Shown piece by piece: positions 46,852-58,432 of a stretch of 64,000 nt of DNA. Origin of the DNA: Eucommia ulmoides. Lineage: Eukaryota > Streptophyta > Magnoliopsida > Garryales > Eucommiaceae. Each line of letters opens with the position of its first letter. Position 1 is the stretch's first letter. The stretch covers positions 24,298,243 to 24,362,242 of the forward strand of contig CM028333.1 of assembly GCA_016647705.1 (NCBI GenBank), read 5' to 3'. Below the pieces are notes generated by a model that saw only the letters and a program-made list of their open reading frames with translations, was not told where the DNA came from and did not search any database. The translations under genes were made by a program, and so were the position numbers.

Positions 46852-48636
46852 TAGGGGTGTTCAAAAAACCCGTTGACCCACCATGAACCCACGCAAAATG
46901 GCTCGAACTCGCCTGTAACTCAATGGGTCAACACAACAACTTTATATGGGAAAAATCTAGACCACACGGTTAGGTAAACGGGTCTATAATTAGATCTAGA
47001 ATAACCAATGTGAACGATAAACCTATTTCAAATACTATGATAGTTGCACTTTCACCAAAGCCTAATAAAAGAAAACATTAAAAAGGTTGAGACCATTTTA
47101 CTCGTTTAAAACAAGAACCCGATTCGAAAGATTCTCTTAGGGTTTCGTGTACCTATTGTGGAGAAACTTACTTTTGTGATAGTAAGAAACATGGAACATC
47201 GGCACTGAAAACTCATATAAAATCTCAATGTAAGAAATATAATTTAAGGGAGCCACCTAAGGTTCAAAGAACATTGGGATTTGAACCAAAAAATGGTACT
47301 GATAAGTATGTGGGTCAACTTGTGGCTTAGAGTTTTAGTGTCAATGCATGCAGGCAAGCACTAGCCAAAATGATAATTGTTGATGAGTTGTCATTCAAAT
47401 TTGTTAAGAATGAGGGGTTTAAGGAATTATCAGCCGAAATGGGTCAAAATACCCAGTCGAACGACGATGGTTAGAGATTGTATGGCTCTACATATAAGTG
47501 AGAAGAAGAAATTAAAAAACTTATTGAAGGGACATAAAATATGCCTTATCACAGATACTTGAACTTATTTGTAAAATTGGAATTACATGTGTTGCACAAA
47601 ACATTACATCGATAGCGATTGCAAACTAAATAAGGAATTGTTAAATTTCTATTTAGTTGCAAGTCACAAGGGGGGGAGGAATATTGATAAAACAATTGAA
47701 TTATGTTTGTTTGAGTGGGATGTAGATAAATTTTTCACATTAACTGTTGATAAAGCAAGTTCTAATAATGGGACAATTAAATTCTTGAAAAAAAAGACCA
47801 AAAATCGATGTGGAATCGTTCGTAAGCCTGAATTTCTTCACATGATATGTTGTGCTCGTATTTTAAATCTGGTAGTGTGGGAGGGTTTGAAAGAAATGGG
47901 CGAGCAATCGTTAAAATTCGAAATGTTGTAAGATATGTTTGGGGCTCTCCATCTAGAATGACATTTTTAAGAAATGTGTGGATAAAGAAGGCATAGATTG
48001 TAAAAGTCAAGTTTGTCTAGATGTTCCAACTGGATGGAATTCAACTTATTTCATGCCAAATAGGGCAATCGAATTTCAAAAAGGATTAGAACGTCTAAAG
48101 GAAGAATATGCATAATATCAATCACTTTATATAGATAATGACATTGATGATTTAGGAGGGGGAAAAAGAGGAGAATAACAAAGTAAAATAAGGGAGAATG
48201 ACTTTGGGCCCCCCCGCTAGTGAAGATTGGTAAAAGGCAAGGCCATTAGTTAAGTTTCTAAAACTTTTCTATAATGCAACTTTGAAATTTTTTGGGTCTT
48301 TATTTGTCTCTTCCAATACTTTCTTCATAGAGCTTATGATCATTAAAGGTGTAATAACAAATTTGTCAAAACATTATGATACATTTCTTTCTTCAATGAC
48401 AAAAGGAATGCAATCTAACTTTGATAATTATTGGGGTAAATTTGACAAAATGAATCTGTTGTTGTTGATGAACTGAACCCGCCAGCAATCCGACCTGTGA
48501 CTGGATGCACAGGTCATTGATCAGACCCGATCCGAAAAAATTCCAATTTTCGCCCAAATGGTTTATACCCCGACCTGTATGGATCGGCCCATAAGACCAT
48601 CCCAAAACTGACCAATCCGACCCGTTTTTACCCCTA
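46852..48636 (+). mobile_element. Decayed hAT transposon, 1.8 kb
   Basis: Terminal TAGGGGT and ACCCCTA. The target duplication is ATGGGAAC/ATGGGATA (6 of 8 bases match). Just inside the ends lie AAAACCCGTTGACC-like and GACCCGTTTT sub-terminal sequences. It encodes a broken transposase. Unit length suggests internal or 3' deletion relative to full hATs. Confidence 0.85.
47149..48476 (+). pseudogene. hAT transposase remnant with BED zinc finger
   Basis: The BED finger CTYCGETYFCDSKKHGTSAL and HIKSQC lies at 47149-47240. Then come ALAKMIIVDELSFKFV, KICLITDTW, IDSDCKLNKELLNFYLV, FTLTVDKASSNN and MICCARILNLVVWEGLKE. The last block is AKPLVKFLKL to SKHYDTFLSSM (about 48235-48476). In-frame TAG at about 47328 and several frameshifts break it. 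The C-terminal hAT dimerisation domain is absent. Confidence 0.87.
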
Positions 48637-48899
48637 ATGGGATAACAATTAAATATGAAAAATCCAATCCCCCAGAGTTTGGAAGGGTAAATATGTCATA
48701 GAAAATCAATTATTTTTGAATTTGGAACTGGACGATTAAAAAAAACTACTCTCTAGGACTGTTTGGTTCATTTGAAAATAGTTGAGATTAATTGATAATA
48801 TCATGCTTAATTAGGGTCCACTCAGTATTTTAAGGAACAATTTTAAAAATAAAGTACTCTCTCCCCCTCCATTTCATTTCTCACAAACTTATATTCTCT

Positions 48900-50060
48900 T
48901 AAGCGTTACTATTTTCAATGGACAAGTATTTAAGCTTTCTACTTCTCTCTTATTTATTTTTTCAAACTCTATTTATTTATTTATTTCAAACCAACTGAAA
49001 TTCCATCGCCTCATTTTTTTTTAAAATTTTATATTTTTGTCATCTATAAAATAAAATAGGAGAATTATACTTTTAAAAGATATTTTTTTAGAGACATTAC
49101 TAGCAATTAGATTTAAAAATAAGAAACAACGTAATATACAATTTTTGGAGATATTTTTTAAACCTATTTTTTAATGGACATTTTCGAAACAGGTGGTCCC
49201 CCGTATTTCTCATTCACTCAATCTTCAATGGATAAGTATTCAAATCCACTATTTCTCTTTTATTTATTTTTCAAACCCCTCTTCTTTATTTTTTAATTCA
49301 AAACAATCAAAATTTCATCACCCTATTTTTTGTGTGTGTGATTTATGCAATAAAAGAATAAATATTAATATTTTTGAAAGACATTATTTCCATCATATTT
49401 AAAACTAAATGGCAAAAATGAAAACTGCATTTCAGGAAAAACTTAGATTCTACCCAAATGAAAATAAGGTAGACCTCATCTTTCCCTATCTCTATATTTT
49501 TATCGAACAAGTATTCGAGGTCTCCCATTGTCTCTTATTTATTTTTAAGTCTTTTTTTTTTCCCATTTTTTTTTATTTTTAAAATAAAAATAAAAATATT
49601 TTTGGATATGTTATTGGATTATCCTTGAAATAGTTTCTCTTCCTATTTTTTCTTCTTTATTTCTTAAGTCTTTAAGTTAATATTAATTAATTGTTTAATT
49701 TTTCACTCAATATCAAGTAAATGTTAAATTCATATGATTAACATCAACTAGGAGCAAAAAGTAAGTTGAAAATAATAAAAAAATAAATTAATCTAAAATA
49801 AGTAAAAAGAAAATTATGCATATTGATTTTTTAACAAGTAGGAAAAGAGTTTATTACATATCTATATCATATAACGTAAAAAAGTGTAGGTTCAAACTAT
49901 ATTATCAAAAGATATATTTGTATACAATAACATGTTGGATATTACAGTTGATCTTTTTATTTAATTGCCTAATTTTTTTTTTTTAATTAAGGTTATCGTT
50001 TTTACCTTACCTTCTTACACGAGTTATATTCTAGCTTATATAATAAAATAACTTAGTAAA
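48900..50060 (+). repeat. AT-rich duplicated block, copy 2
   Basis: Direct duplicate of 44010-46030 without the solo LTR. Sub-units start at about 48910, 49227 and 49500. No coding signal. Confidence 0.7.
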
Positions 50061-50232
50061 TATTTTTGAAATATATTTTTTGAACCTATTTTATTTACAT
50101 ATTTTAAAGGAATATTAATGAAAATGTGATAGTGTTTCACATGTCTATCTCATTCTTTCTCGATTCTTTTCATTTTTTCAAAAGTTTTATTTTTCTTTTC
50201 TTCCTTAACTATTAATTCAACATGCCTTTCTA

Positions 50233-50840
50233 GGGGTGAGCATTGGGCGAATTTAGTCGAATTGGGTGGAAACCATCAATCGAACCGATACTGATCAGAT
50301 TTAGAAAAACAAAACCATAGCCGATGGGGAGTCATTTCGGTTTAGTTTGTGTTTGAATGGGTCTAAATTAATCAAAATTGATGGACTTTCGGATTTCTCC
50401 ATCCACCACATTTACCATATGAAGTCATGAACCAAGATCTATTATAAACCACATCTATTATTATCATATGCAAATATAGTTTTCTTGAAGATTTGCGCTC
50501 ACAAACCTTAGATCTACCATTTGATTTTTCGTTCTCTTGCATATTGAGAGAATAAAAATATAAAAAGAAGAGATTAAGAGTTGCATTGAAACTGAGATTT
50601 GAGTTGCGGAAACTAGCATGCTTTATTTCAAAACTAAGATTTGAGTTGTTGAAAATGAGATTTGAGATGCCAAAACTATTGAAATCACAAATAAATAAAG
50701 TCGGAAACTTTTCCAACTTACCTAATGATTTATAGGGATTTTGAATCTAAATTATTTGGTATTTTTGGAAATCTCTAATATTGGTCATCTTTGTCAGCTC
50801 GTGAACATCATCTATTGATTTTTCTTTAAAAAATAACATC
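50233..50840. other. Possible hAT end and unassigned sequence
   Basis: TAGGGGTGAGCA at 50233 resembles a hAT terminus, but no matching end is seen before Gypsy-2. Short minus-strand frames are not recognisable. Confidence 0.3.
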
Positions 50841-51470
50841 TGATGTGGGAGAAATTCCTGCCCACAATATTTAGAGGCCAGTATGGTGATGATGGGTCGG
50901 GTAGTAAAATGACCTGGAAGTTGCCTGTGGGCCAATTGTGCCGGTGGCCCAAATTGTGTAGAATTGGTCCATGAAGTAAACCCAACGCAAGATGGTTCAT
51001 AAGAAGCCCAATCATGTTTGGGCTAACTTGAATGGAAGAAGGCCTTCCAATGAAGCCCAATCACAAGTAGGTAAGACCAATGGTTGAAGGTCGTTGAGCA
51101 GTTTTTCGAGAACTCCCATGATCCTATGCATGTAGAGGGACGTAACTGTTTTACGTTTGGAAGTGGGATCATGGACGGTTTCCATGATCATAAAGAAAGG
51201 AATCGTGGAGGGAGTGGTGGCAGGAATAGGCAATGCAGAATAAATAGTCTATATAAAGAAGATGGCAACCAAGTAATATATATACTACTTTTTATATACA
51301 TAAAGTTTTTTCACCATAAACAGATTTACTTATTCTCAAACCGAAGGTTCTTTGGCTAACACCACATCAGTGTCCTTAGAGCTAACTGGTTTTATAGGTT
51401 CAAATTGCAGGTTGTGGAGGTTTCTTGCACGTGAGGAGTTGTTATACGTGCTTGGGATTTTTTGGCAACA
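50841..51470 (+). repeat. Gypsy-2 5' LTR (inferred)
   Basis: 630 bp, TGATGTGGG to GGCAACA, directly before the primer site. Its 3' third resembles that of the Gypsy-3 LTR, including a TTATTCTCA-A-C-GAGG block and the ending. Confidence 0.75.
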
Positions 51471-51560
51471 TCATTTGGACCGTTTGTGGGAGCCATTGAG
51501 ATGAGACGGTTATGATGAAGAACAACAAGTCTGAGTTAGGGGAGTGAAATCCCACCACAT

Positions 51561-52618
51561 GTGAACACAAAAGCACGTATGGAAGCTTCAGAAGGAGTTC
51601 ACACCATTCCACCCCCTAAGGTGCAGACCACAAACCTAAGAATTGATGTTTTTATGGAGAAGATTACTGTGATGGAAGGCATGCTGAAGTGGATGGCCCA
51701 ACAGATCATTAGGAATGCTCAACAACCTCCTCTTGTCAATAATGACTTTGGGGAGTAGGCAGAGTCACCGGAGTCTCTGGACCCACCTTCACAGGGAGGA
51801 CGAGTTGTCGGGAGGGGTATGAGTAACCACCCAGGAGAGAGGAGTCTGCTCAGCTGAACTGAGACTGTAGATTCTCACTAGCAACATGGAGTTTTAGAGA
51901 AGAGAGACTTGTTGATTGATGAGCTGGAGACGTTGCTAAAGGGAACCGAAATGTCATTCACCTAGGACATCTTAGAAGCACATTTTTTAGACAAGTTTGA
52001 CCCAACCAAGTTTGAGAAGTACGATGGGAAGACGGACTAATTAACCACATTCGCCAGTTCAAGCATTTGATGGCACTCTATGGAGTGGGTAATTCTTCGC
52101 TTTGTAGAGCTTTTGCGATTACCTTAAAAGGATTAGCCTTGGAGTGGTTACATACATTGCCACCCAACTCAACCTCATCTTTTATTAGTTTCGGGAAGTA
52201 GTTCATTGGTCGATTTATCACATGCCAAAGGTTGATGAAAGGGGCTGATTACCTGTTAGTTTTACGACAAGAGAATAGGGAATCCTTGCGTCAATATATG
52301 AATCGCTTTAACGAGGAATTAACATGCATTGAGGGTTGTAACTCCAACCTCATCATAAATGCATTTACCTCAGGATTACGACAAGGTCGATTCCAAGATT
52401 CTCTTACAAAGCACACCCCAAAGGCTATGATTGAGCTGATGGAGAAGGCAAAGCCTTATATTAAACTGGAAGACGTTAGGTATGCGAGGGAAAGTAGAGT
52501 ATCAATGAAATATAACTCTAGATCCAACGAAAAAGACAACCAGAGAACAAAGGCCAGTATCTCTGACAGGCAGAAAGAACTTCCCAGAAGCTCCGCGTCA
52601 AGAGTAGGAGCTCGATAG
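51561..52618 (+). pseudogene. Gypsy-2 gag remnant
   Basis: N-terminal piece MNTKARMEASEGVHTIPP, then stops. The core is FDPTKFEKYDGKTD (frame break), SLCRAFAITLKGLALEWLHTL, YLLVLRQENRESLRQYM and SNLIINAFTSGLRQGRFQD. The finger region after 52618 is too decayed to trace. Close relative of Gypsy-3 Gag. Confidence 0.82.
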
Positions 52619-53060
52619 GAGCCAAACCTTCCAGGCTTATGAATGTCGATCTCTAGAATTATTCATGAGATCAGATCATTTGAAGTCATGCAGTGGCCTC
52701 CTAAAATCCAATCGAAATCTAATAGGAAGAATAGGGCCAAGTATTGTGAGTTCCATACACTGAAGACTTTTTGGACCTCCAAAGGGAGATCAAACGATTG
52801 ATCGATACAGGACGGTTACGTGGATATTTACAGGAGCAGACAAGGGAAAGGAAGAGGTCAAGGAGCGAAACTCGCCCTGAGAATCGCAACAAATAATAGA
52901 AAAATGATGGCCAAAACAACACTCATGAAGTCAAAAACATGATAAACGCGATTGGTCCACGATAAACGCAATTGGTCCATTCACTTGAGAGACAAATCAT
53001 GGAAGGAAGATGAAGGTCCGTGAGGAAATGATGGAATGATGCTACGGGGAAGAAATATCT

Positions 53061-53640
53061 TTGACCGAGAAAATCGGGCCAGTAATCACATTTAATGATG
53101 AGGACTGCAAAGGCGTAACTTACCCTCATGACGATACCTTAGTAATAACACTATGGATCTCCAGCTTTGGGGTGAGAAGAATTCTGATTGACACGAGCAG
53201 TTCTACTAACATCATATTTGTTAATACGTTCAACCAAATGGGCATCCCCAGCACAGATATTAGGTCAACCTAAAGGGTAATGGTTGGCTTTAATTGTGAC
53301 TTGAGCTCTCCTAAGGGGAAGATCACCTTATCTCTCACGACAAACAAAGACGAGAGAGGATTCACCAAGGCTACTGAGTTCATGGTAATGAATTCCATGT
53401 CCCTATACAATGCCATCTTGGGACGACCTTGACTCCATGTAATGAGGGCCGTTGCATCAATGCTTCATTAGTGTATTAAGTACGTGAAAGATGGAAATGT
53501 GGCTGTCATCTGAGGAGACCAAGTAGCGTCCAGATAATTCTTTGTGATAGCTATAAAGGGAAAAAAGACTATCCAATAGCAATTAAAGTAGGAGCTCGTC
53601 GGAGCTCAAATCAACAGCTCAACTCAGGAGATTAATGATT
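53061..53640 (+). pseudogene. Gypsy-2 protease remnant
   Basis: PHDDTLVITLWISSFGVRRI, then LIDTSSSTNIIFVNTFNQMG: the catalytic Asp-Thr-Gly is Asp-Thr-Ser. Later NAILGRP then a stop. Reading ends at about 53640, where unrelated sequence starts. Confidence 0.8.
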
Positions 53641-54955
53641 GGTAGCGGAATATTACGTCGCTACTTTCACCGCAAGTGTACATATCAAGTTTTAGTATAT
53701 TGGGAAAAGTAGAGATTCTCGTATCCACAGGGATTGGATTAAATTATCGTTAAGTACCGCAATTGTCATAACCGGATTTTATCTAGGTGACTCAAATGTA
53801 GTTTTTAGAATAATTATAATCTACTAAACTAAATTAATTGCTAAACTATAATACTACTATGACGTTTATGGGAATTTATTGTTTAAGGATTAACTTCGTT
53901 CACTAATACATGTTCGATTCAATCTTGTTTGCATTAACGGTATTCAAATCTATCCGACAATCTACGTATCAAAATCTCACTCACTACCTCTCTCAACTGT
54001 AAAGTGAATGAATATATGACTTCGCGTTAACGCGGAAGTCCCCCTCGAGCATCTATACGATGCTTGGTCATATGAGTCTCGCCCCAACCTCATGGATTGC
54101 ATACTTTCTAACGCCCTCCAGGGTCATTAGATCGTCACATTGTGTTTAAACTATAGTCCGAATCCGGGGTTACCTCTCCCGAGTGTCAAACTCCGTATTT
54201 TCAAACCAACCACAATACCATAACAAACATACTATAATTGTAATAAAATGGTAAACACAATCGAAAACAAATGAACAACCGTTAAGGAAACATCAATTTA
54301 TACAAGCAACGTTTTCATTAAGTCAATTAAACCCTAGACAATATATGTTTAGCTACTCATGGCCATAACCACATATACAACAATATACAAGTTAAACATA
54401 ATCAACACTATCATCCAAACTAAGAATAAAAGAGAGAAACAAGGAGACTAGCTGTTATCCGAAGAATTGACGCTAAATTGCTCCGAGAACGTTTCCTCCT
54501 CTTGGATTTGATGATCTTCTCTTGGTTGATAATGTCTTGGAGCTCTCAAGACTCCCAAAAATATTTCTTTAGGTGTGGGAAAGAAAAGAAGTATAAGACA
54601 AGGATCAAAATATCTGAAAAATATCTTAAAACAGCTAGCGTTTGACCGCTACAGTGGTGGGCGACCAGTAGGCCTTTTGCCATTTTACCCCTGTAGCGAT
54701 GATCAAACAGAGAGTTCTTGAACTCTCTGTTATTTCACCGCTGCAGCAGTGGCTTGACCACTGCAGCAGCAAAGATGCTGCAACCAACTTTGATTCTCTT
54801 GATCGTTTTTTACCCGATTTTCTACCGATTTGCTTGATTATCGATCGTTTACGTCCCTACACCTGATTTACATCAAAACGAACATATATACAATTAAATA
54901 TTACTAAAACACTCGAAAACTATCAAATTCTAATTTGGAATATATAGAGGACGGA
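53641..54955. other. Unrelated 1.3-kb sequence replacing the Gypsy-2 RT
   Basis: Noncoding on both strands as far as I can see, and unlike the flanking element. Includes an ACTCTCTGTT/AACAGAGAGT inverted pair near 54706 and repeated CTGCAGCAG near 54743-54780. No terminal repeats or target duplication found. Origin unknown. Confidence 0.6.
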
Positions 54956-54965
54956 TAGTGTTTGT

Positions 54966-55450
54966 TGATGCCAATGGAGCTTTGGAAATTGTAGGTTGAT
55001 GGGGCGTCAAATGTGAAAGAATCCAGAGTTGGAATAATCTTGGAAACCCTAGAAGGAGATCAGCTCGAGAGGGCCGTATAGCTTGGATTCTAAGCATCTA
55101 ATAATGAGGTAGAGTATGAAGCCGTCATCTTGGGTCTAACCTTAGCAAAGGTGTTGGAAGCCCGTGACGTGGGAGTAAAGTCAGATTCACAGATAGTAGT
55201 GAATCTGATAAACGGGACATACTCGATCAATGAAGAGAGGTTATGCCTCTACTTGAAGAAAGTAAAAGAGTTGATGATGGTCTTCCATAGCTACATGATC
55301 AAAGCCATTCCAAGGACCGAGAACGAGAAAACAGATGCGCTATTAGTTCTGGCATCATCCTTTAGTCCAGAGCAACGATCCAAGGTGACAGATTTTTTGG
55401 AGCAGTCTTCCATTCCAACTCTTACCAATTTTTGTGCTTGCATTTGAGAG
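54966..55450 (+). pseudogene. Gypsy-2 archaeal-type RNase H
   Basis: VDGASNVKESRVGIILETPEG, then stops, then LGLTLAKVLEARDVGVKSD, SQIVVNLINGTYSINEERLC and PRTENEKTDALLVLASSF. Parallel to 62095-62560 in Gypsy-3. Confidence 0.83.
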
Positions 55451-55529
55451 TTGGGACAAGAAGAAGATTGGAGAACTCCACTGGTTCGTTACCTGAGAGA
55501 AGGAACGTTACCAGATGACAAAGAATAAG

Positions 55530-56697
55530 CTTGGAAAGTTTTGTATAAGGTGTCAGGGTACGTCATGATGGATGATAAGCTATACCGAAGGTCTTACACA
55601 CAACCGTTGTTAATTTGCTTGGGACCAAAGAAAGTTACCTATGTACTACAAGAAATTCACAAAGGAGTTTGTGGAAACCATCAAGGAGGAAGAACCTTGG
55701 AACACAAGGCACTTACGATCGGTTATTATTGGCCAATGATGCAGAGAGATACACAAGAGTATGTCAACAAATGTGACAAATGCCAATGATTCTCTAACAA
55801 CATTCTAGTTCCATCCTAAATATAGATACCAATCCACAGTCCATGGACTTTTGCTCAATGGGGGATGAGTGTCCTAGGGCCATTTACCCCAGCACTTGGA
55901 AATAAGAAGTATTTGCTTGTGGTAATTGATTACTTTACTAAATGTATGGAAGCTAATGCATTTGTGTCTGTAGGCAAAAACGAAGTCAAGAACTTCATTT
56001 GGAAGCAAGTAATCAGTCGTTTTGGTATTATGGCAGTGCTGATATCAGATAATGGAACATCATTCACTAGGAGAAAAATTGCATGGATGTATAATGAACT
56101 GAAGATACAACATCGGATATCAAGGTCAACCTATCCCCAAGCAAATGGATAAGCAGAGGTCACGAATTAGTCGATTAAGGAAGCGCTCAAAAAGCGATTG
56201 GATAATGTTAAAGGTAAATGGGTGGAATAATAGCCAGTTTTTTTGTGGGCCTACTGTCCTAGTTCAAGAACAACTACTGGGAAAATGCCATACTCTATGA
56301 TGTATGGAACGGAAGCAGTAGTTCCAGTGAAGATCAATTTGCCTTCAAGACGTGATAGCACAGTCAATCTTGTAGAAAACAAGGATGCTATACGGCAAGA
56401 GTTGGACTGCCTAGAGGAGACCAAGCAACATTAAGAATGGAAGTTGATAAATCAAGGATGGCAAGGATGTTCTACCATGTAGTACGCCCAAGGCACTTTG
56501 TAGTATGATAACTGGTGCTTCGAAGAGTAATGCCACATCGTCTAGAGGCTCAGTTAAGAAATCTGGCTCCCAACTAGGAAGGATCTTACAAGTTGGCTAA
56601 AGTGAATATACCTGGGACATACTGGTTGGAAGACCCAGATGGCGTTCCGATTCCTCATCCATGGAACAGTTCGCATTTACGAAAATATTTTGTGTAA
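55530..56697 (+). pseudogene. Gypsy-2 integrase and pol tail
   Basis: Finger region IHKGVCGNHQGGRTLEHKAL and YVNKCDKCQ. The core carries WGMSVLGPFTPALGNKKYL, VVIDYFTKCMEAN, ISDNGTSFT and TYPQANG followed by TAA. The C-terminal part is MPYSMMYGTEAVVPV, then LVLRRVMPHR and GTYWLEDPDG. Several stops are present, but the overall length is close to complete, unlike the other two gypsy integrases. Confidence 0.87.
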
Positions 56698-56860
56698 GTT
56701 TCTTATTTTTTGTTTTGTGGGTTTTTTTAAGACTTTGAAGAAGAATTATTTACTGTTTTGATTGTTAGTCATTTGAATGAGTAGCAAAGCTATTTATTTT
56801 TATAAATAAATTTCTATAATTGGTCAGCCCAACGTCTAAGATAATGGAAGGTCTAAAATT

Positions 56861-57350
56861 GAGCTACTCAGATCAGTTCATCCAAAGAAACGATTGGTGA
56901 CGAATCAATAAGTTTTAAATACTAAAATCAAGCTTCTCAGATTAGTTCGTCAAATAAATCGAGCTGCTCAAATTAGTTTGTTCAAAGAAACGATTGGTGA
57001 CAAATCATCAAGTTTCAAATACTAAAAGCGAGCTGCTCAGATTAGTTCATCAAGTAAACTGAGCTGCTCAGATTAGTTCGTCCAAAGAAATGATTGGTGA
57101 CAAATCACCAAGTTTCAAATACTAAAACCAAGGTGCTTAGATCATTTCGTCAAATAAACCGAGCTGCTCAAATCAGTTCGTCCAAAAAACGATTAGTGAC
57201 AAATCACCAAGTTTCAAAACTTACACCAAGCTGCTTAGATCAGTTCGTTAAGGGAACCAAACTGTTCAGGCCAGTTCATCCAAGAAATGATTGGTGACAA
57301 ATCATCAAAAATCAAATTGGTAAGCAAACTACTCTAATCAGATTGTCAAG
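56861..57350 (+). repeat. 100-bp tandem repeat downstream of Gypsy-2 pol
   Basis: Almost five units of 100 bp start GAGCTGCTCAGATTAGTTCG at 56861, 56961, 57061, 57161 and about 57259. Each unit contains a second, shorter copy of the GCTGCTCAGATxAGTTCGTC core near its middle. Spacing is constant and no gene overlaps. Confidence 0.92.
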
Positions 57351-57517
57351 ACGTTTTTGATAACGGTTCCCTATTTTTCAAAATAAAGATAGGTTGAATT
57401 TTGGAATGGGAAAAACAACCGTTGGGAGTAAATATATATTGTAAACCAATGCAATCAACAACTTGTTTATTACTTAAACTTGTTATAGATGAGGGCAGAA
57501 GGTATATTGACGTATAT

Positions 57518-57605
57518 AGTTAATGCTCCATATTTATTCTTAAACGTTATTTTTGAAAATTCAATACTCTATATGTGGACAGTTAATGCTCCATATTTAT
57601 TCTTA
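57518..57605 (+). repeat. 25-bp direct repeat, 63-bp spacing
   Basis: Identical AGTTAATGCTCCATATTTAT-containing copies at 57518 and 57581. The surrounding 57503-57758 is AT-rich and unassigned. Confidence 0.85.
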
Positions 57606-57758
57606 GTTTATTTCATTGTGAGCGTTATTCTTGAAATTTTATTCAACTTGAAATTTTATTCGACACGTTCATCCTCGATCACAAAAGAAACTCAATAATT
57701 TTTTTATATTATATAAAAAAAGGGTACATTGTGATATGTGAAAACTCCTACTCGTAAC

Positions 57759-58378
57759 TGACATGGGCATAACGAGTCGGATCGGGTCAGAAATCCAATC
57801 TGAAACATACAGACCCAATGGGTTACTTGGGCTGAAGAGTAATAAGCCCAGCTGGATAAGGCCTTCGGCAGTCCTCTAAATAGGATAAACAGTCTCATGA
57901 AGAGGCCCATTAATAGGCAGATCAAAGCATACGGTGTACAGAACCAATAAATAAATAAGTCAGCCTATCGTGACAGCCTCCCATACACCTGAAGAACGTT
58001 ATAATCGATAGACTGTAATGGCCCATGATTAAAGGGGTACGTTTTAGAAGATATCTCCCACGATATGAGGAGAAGATCGTAGTTATCTTCCAGGCCGTTA
58101 GAAGTGTATCGCGTAATGGGCGACCTCTCCAATGAAACGGAAGAATATAACTAAACCTATATAATGGCAGGTATCACTATTATTTGGATATGTTTTTATT
58201 TGCGTATTAACTCCCTCCATTACTAGATTAACTTATTCTCACGCCGGAGGTTATTTGGCCGACACCACACCGGTGTTTCCCCCAAAGAATTACAAGGTTT
58301 TGCAGGTTAAAAGAAGGAAGAGAAAGAGGTTCTTAGCACGTGTGGAACTGTTACACGTGTAGGAAATTTTTAACAACA
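57759..58378 (+). repeat. Gypsy-3 5' LTR (inferred)
   Basis: 620 bp, TGACATGGG to TAACAACA, ending directly before the primer site. Confidence 0.72.
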
Positions 58379-58432
58379 TCATTTGGCGCCATCTGTGGGA
58401 AACGCTAACGTAAAACGCTTTTCGTCGCAATT

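Larger units (their letters stand above)
50841..57502 (+). mobile_element. Gypsy-2, Tat-like element lacking RT
   Basis: The 5' LTR-like region is 50841-51470 and the primer region reads ATTTGGACCGTTTGTGGGA. Gag, protease, then a 1.3-kb unrelated sequence replace the RT. Archaeal-type RNase H, integrase, pol tail and a tandem-repeat array follow. A purine run GAGGGCAGAAGG ends at 57502. The 3' LTR is not identified; only about 27 bp at 57732 (TGATATGTGAAAACTCC) resembles the 5' LTR start. The right limit is uncertain. Confidence 0.8.

Noticed and set aside
56861-57350. Possible CRISPR-like array
   Set aside because: The unit repeats over its whole 100 bp with no unique spacers, and the setting is a plant retrotransposon.
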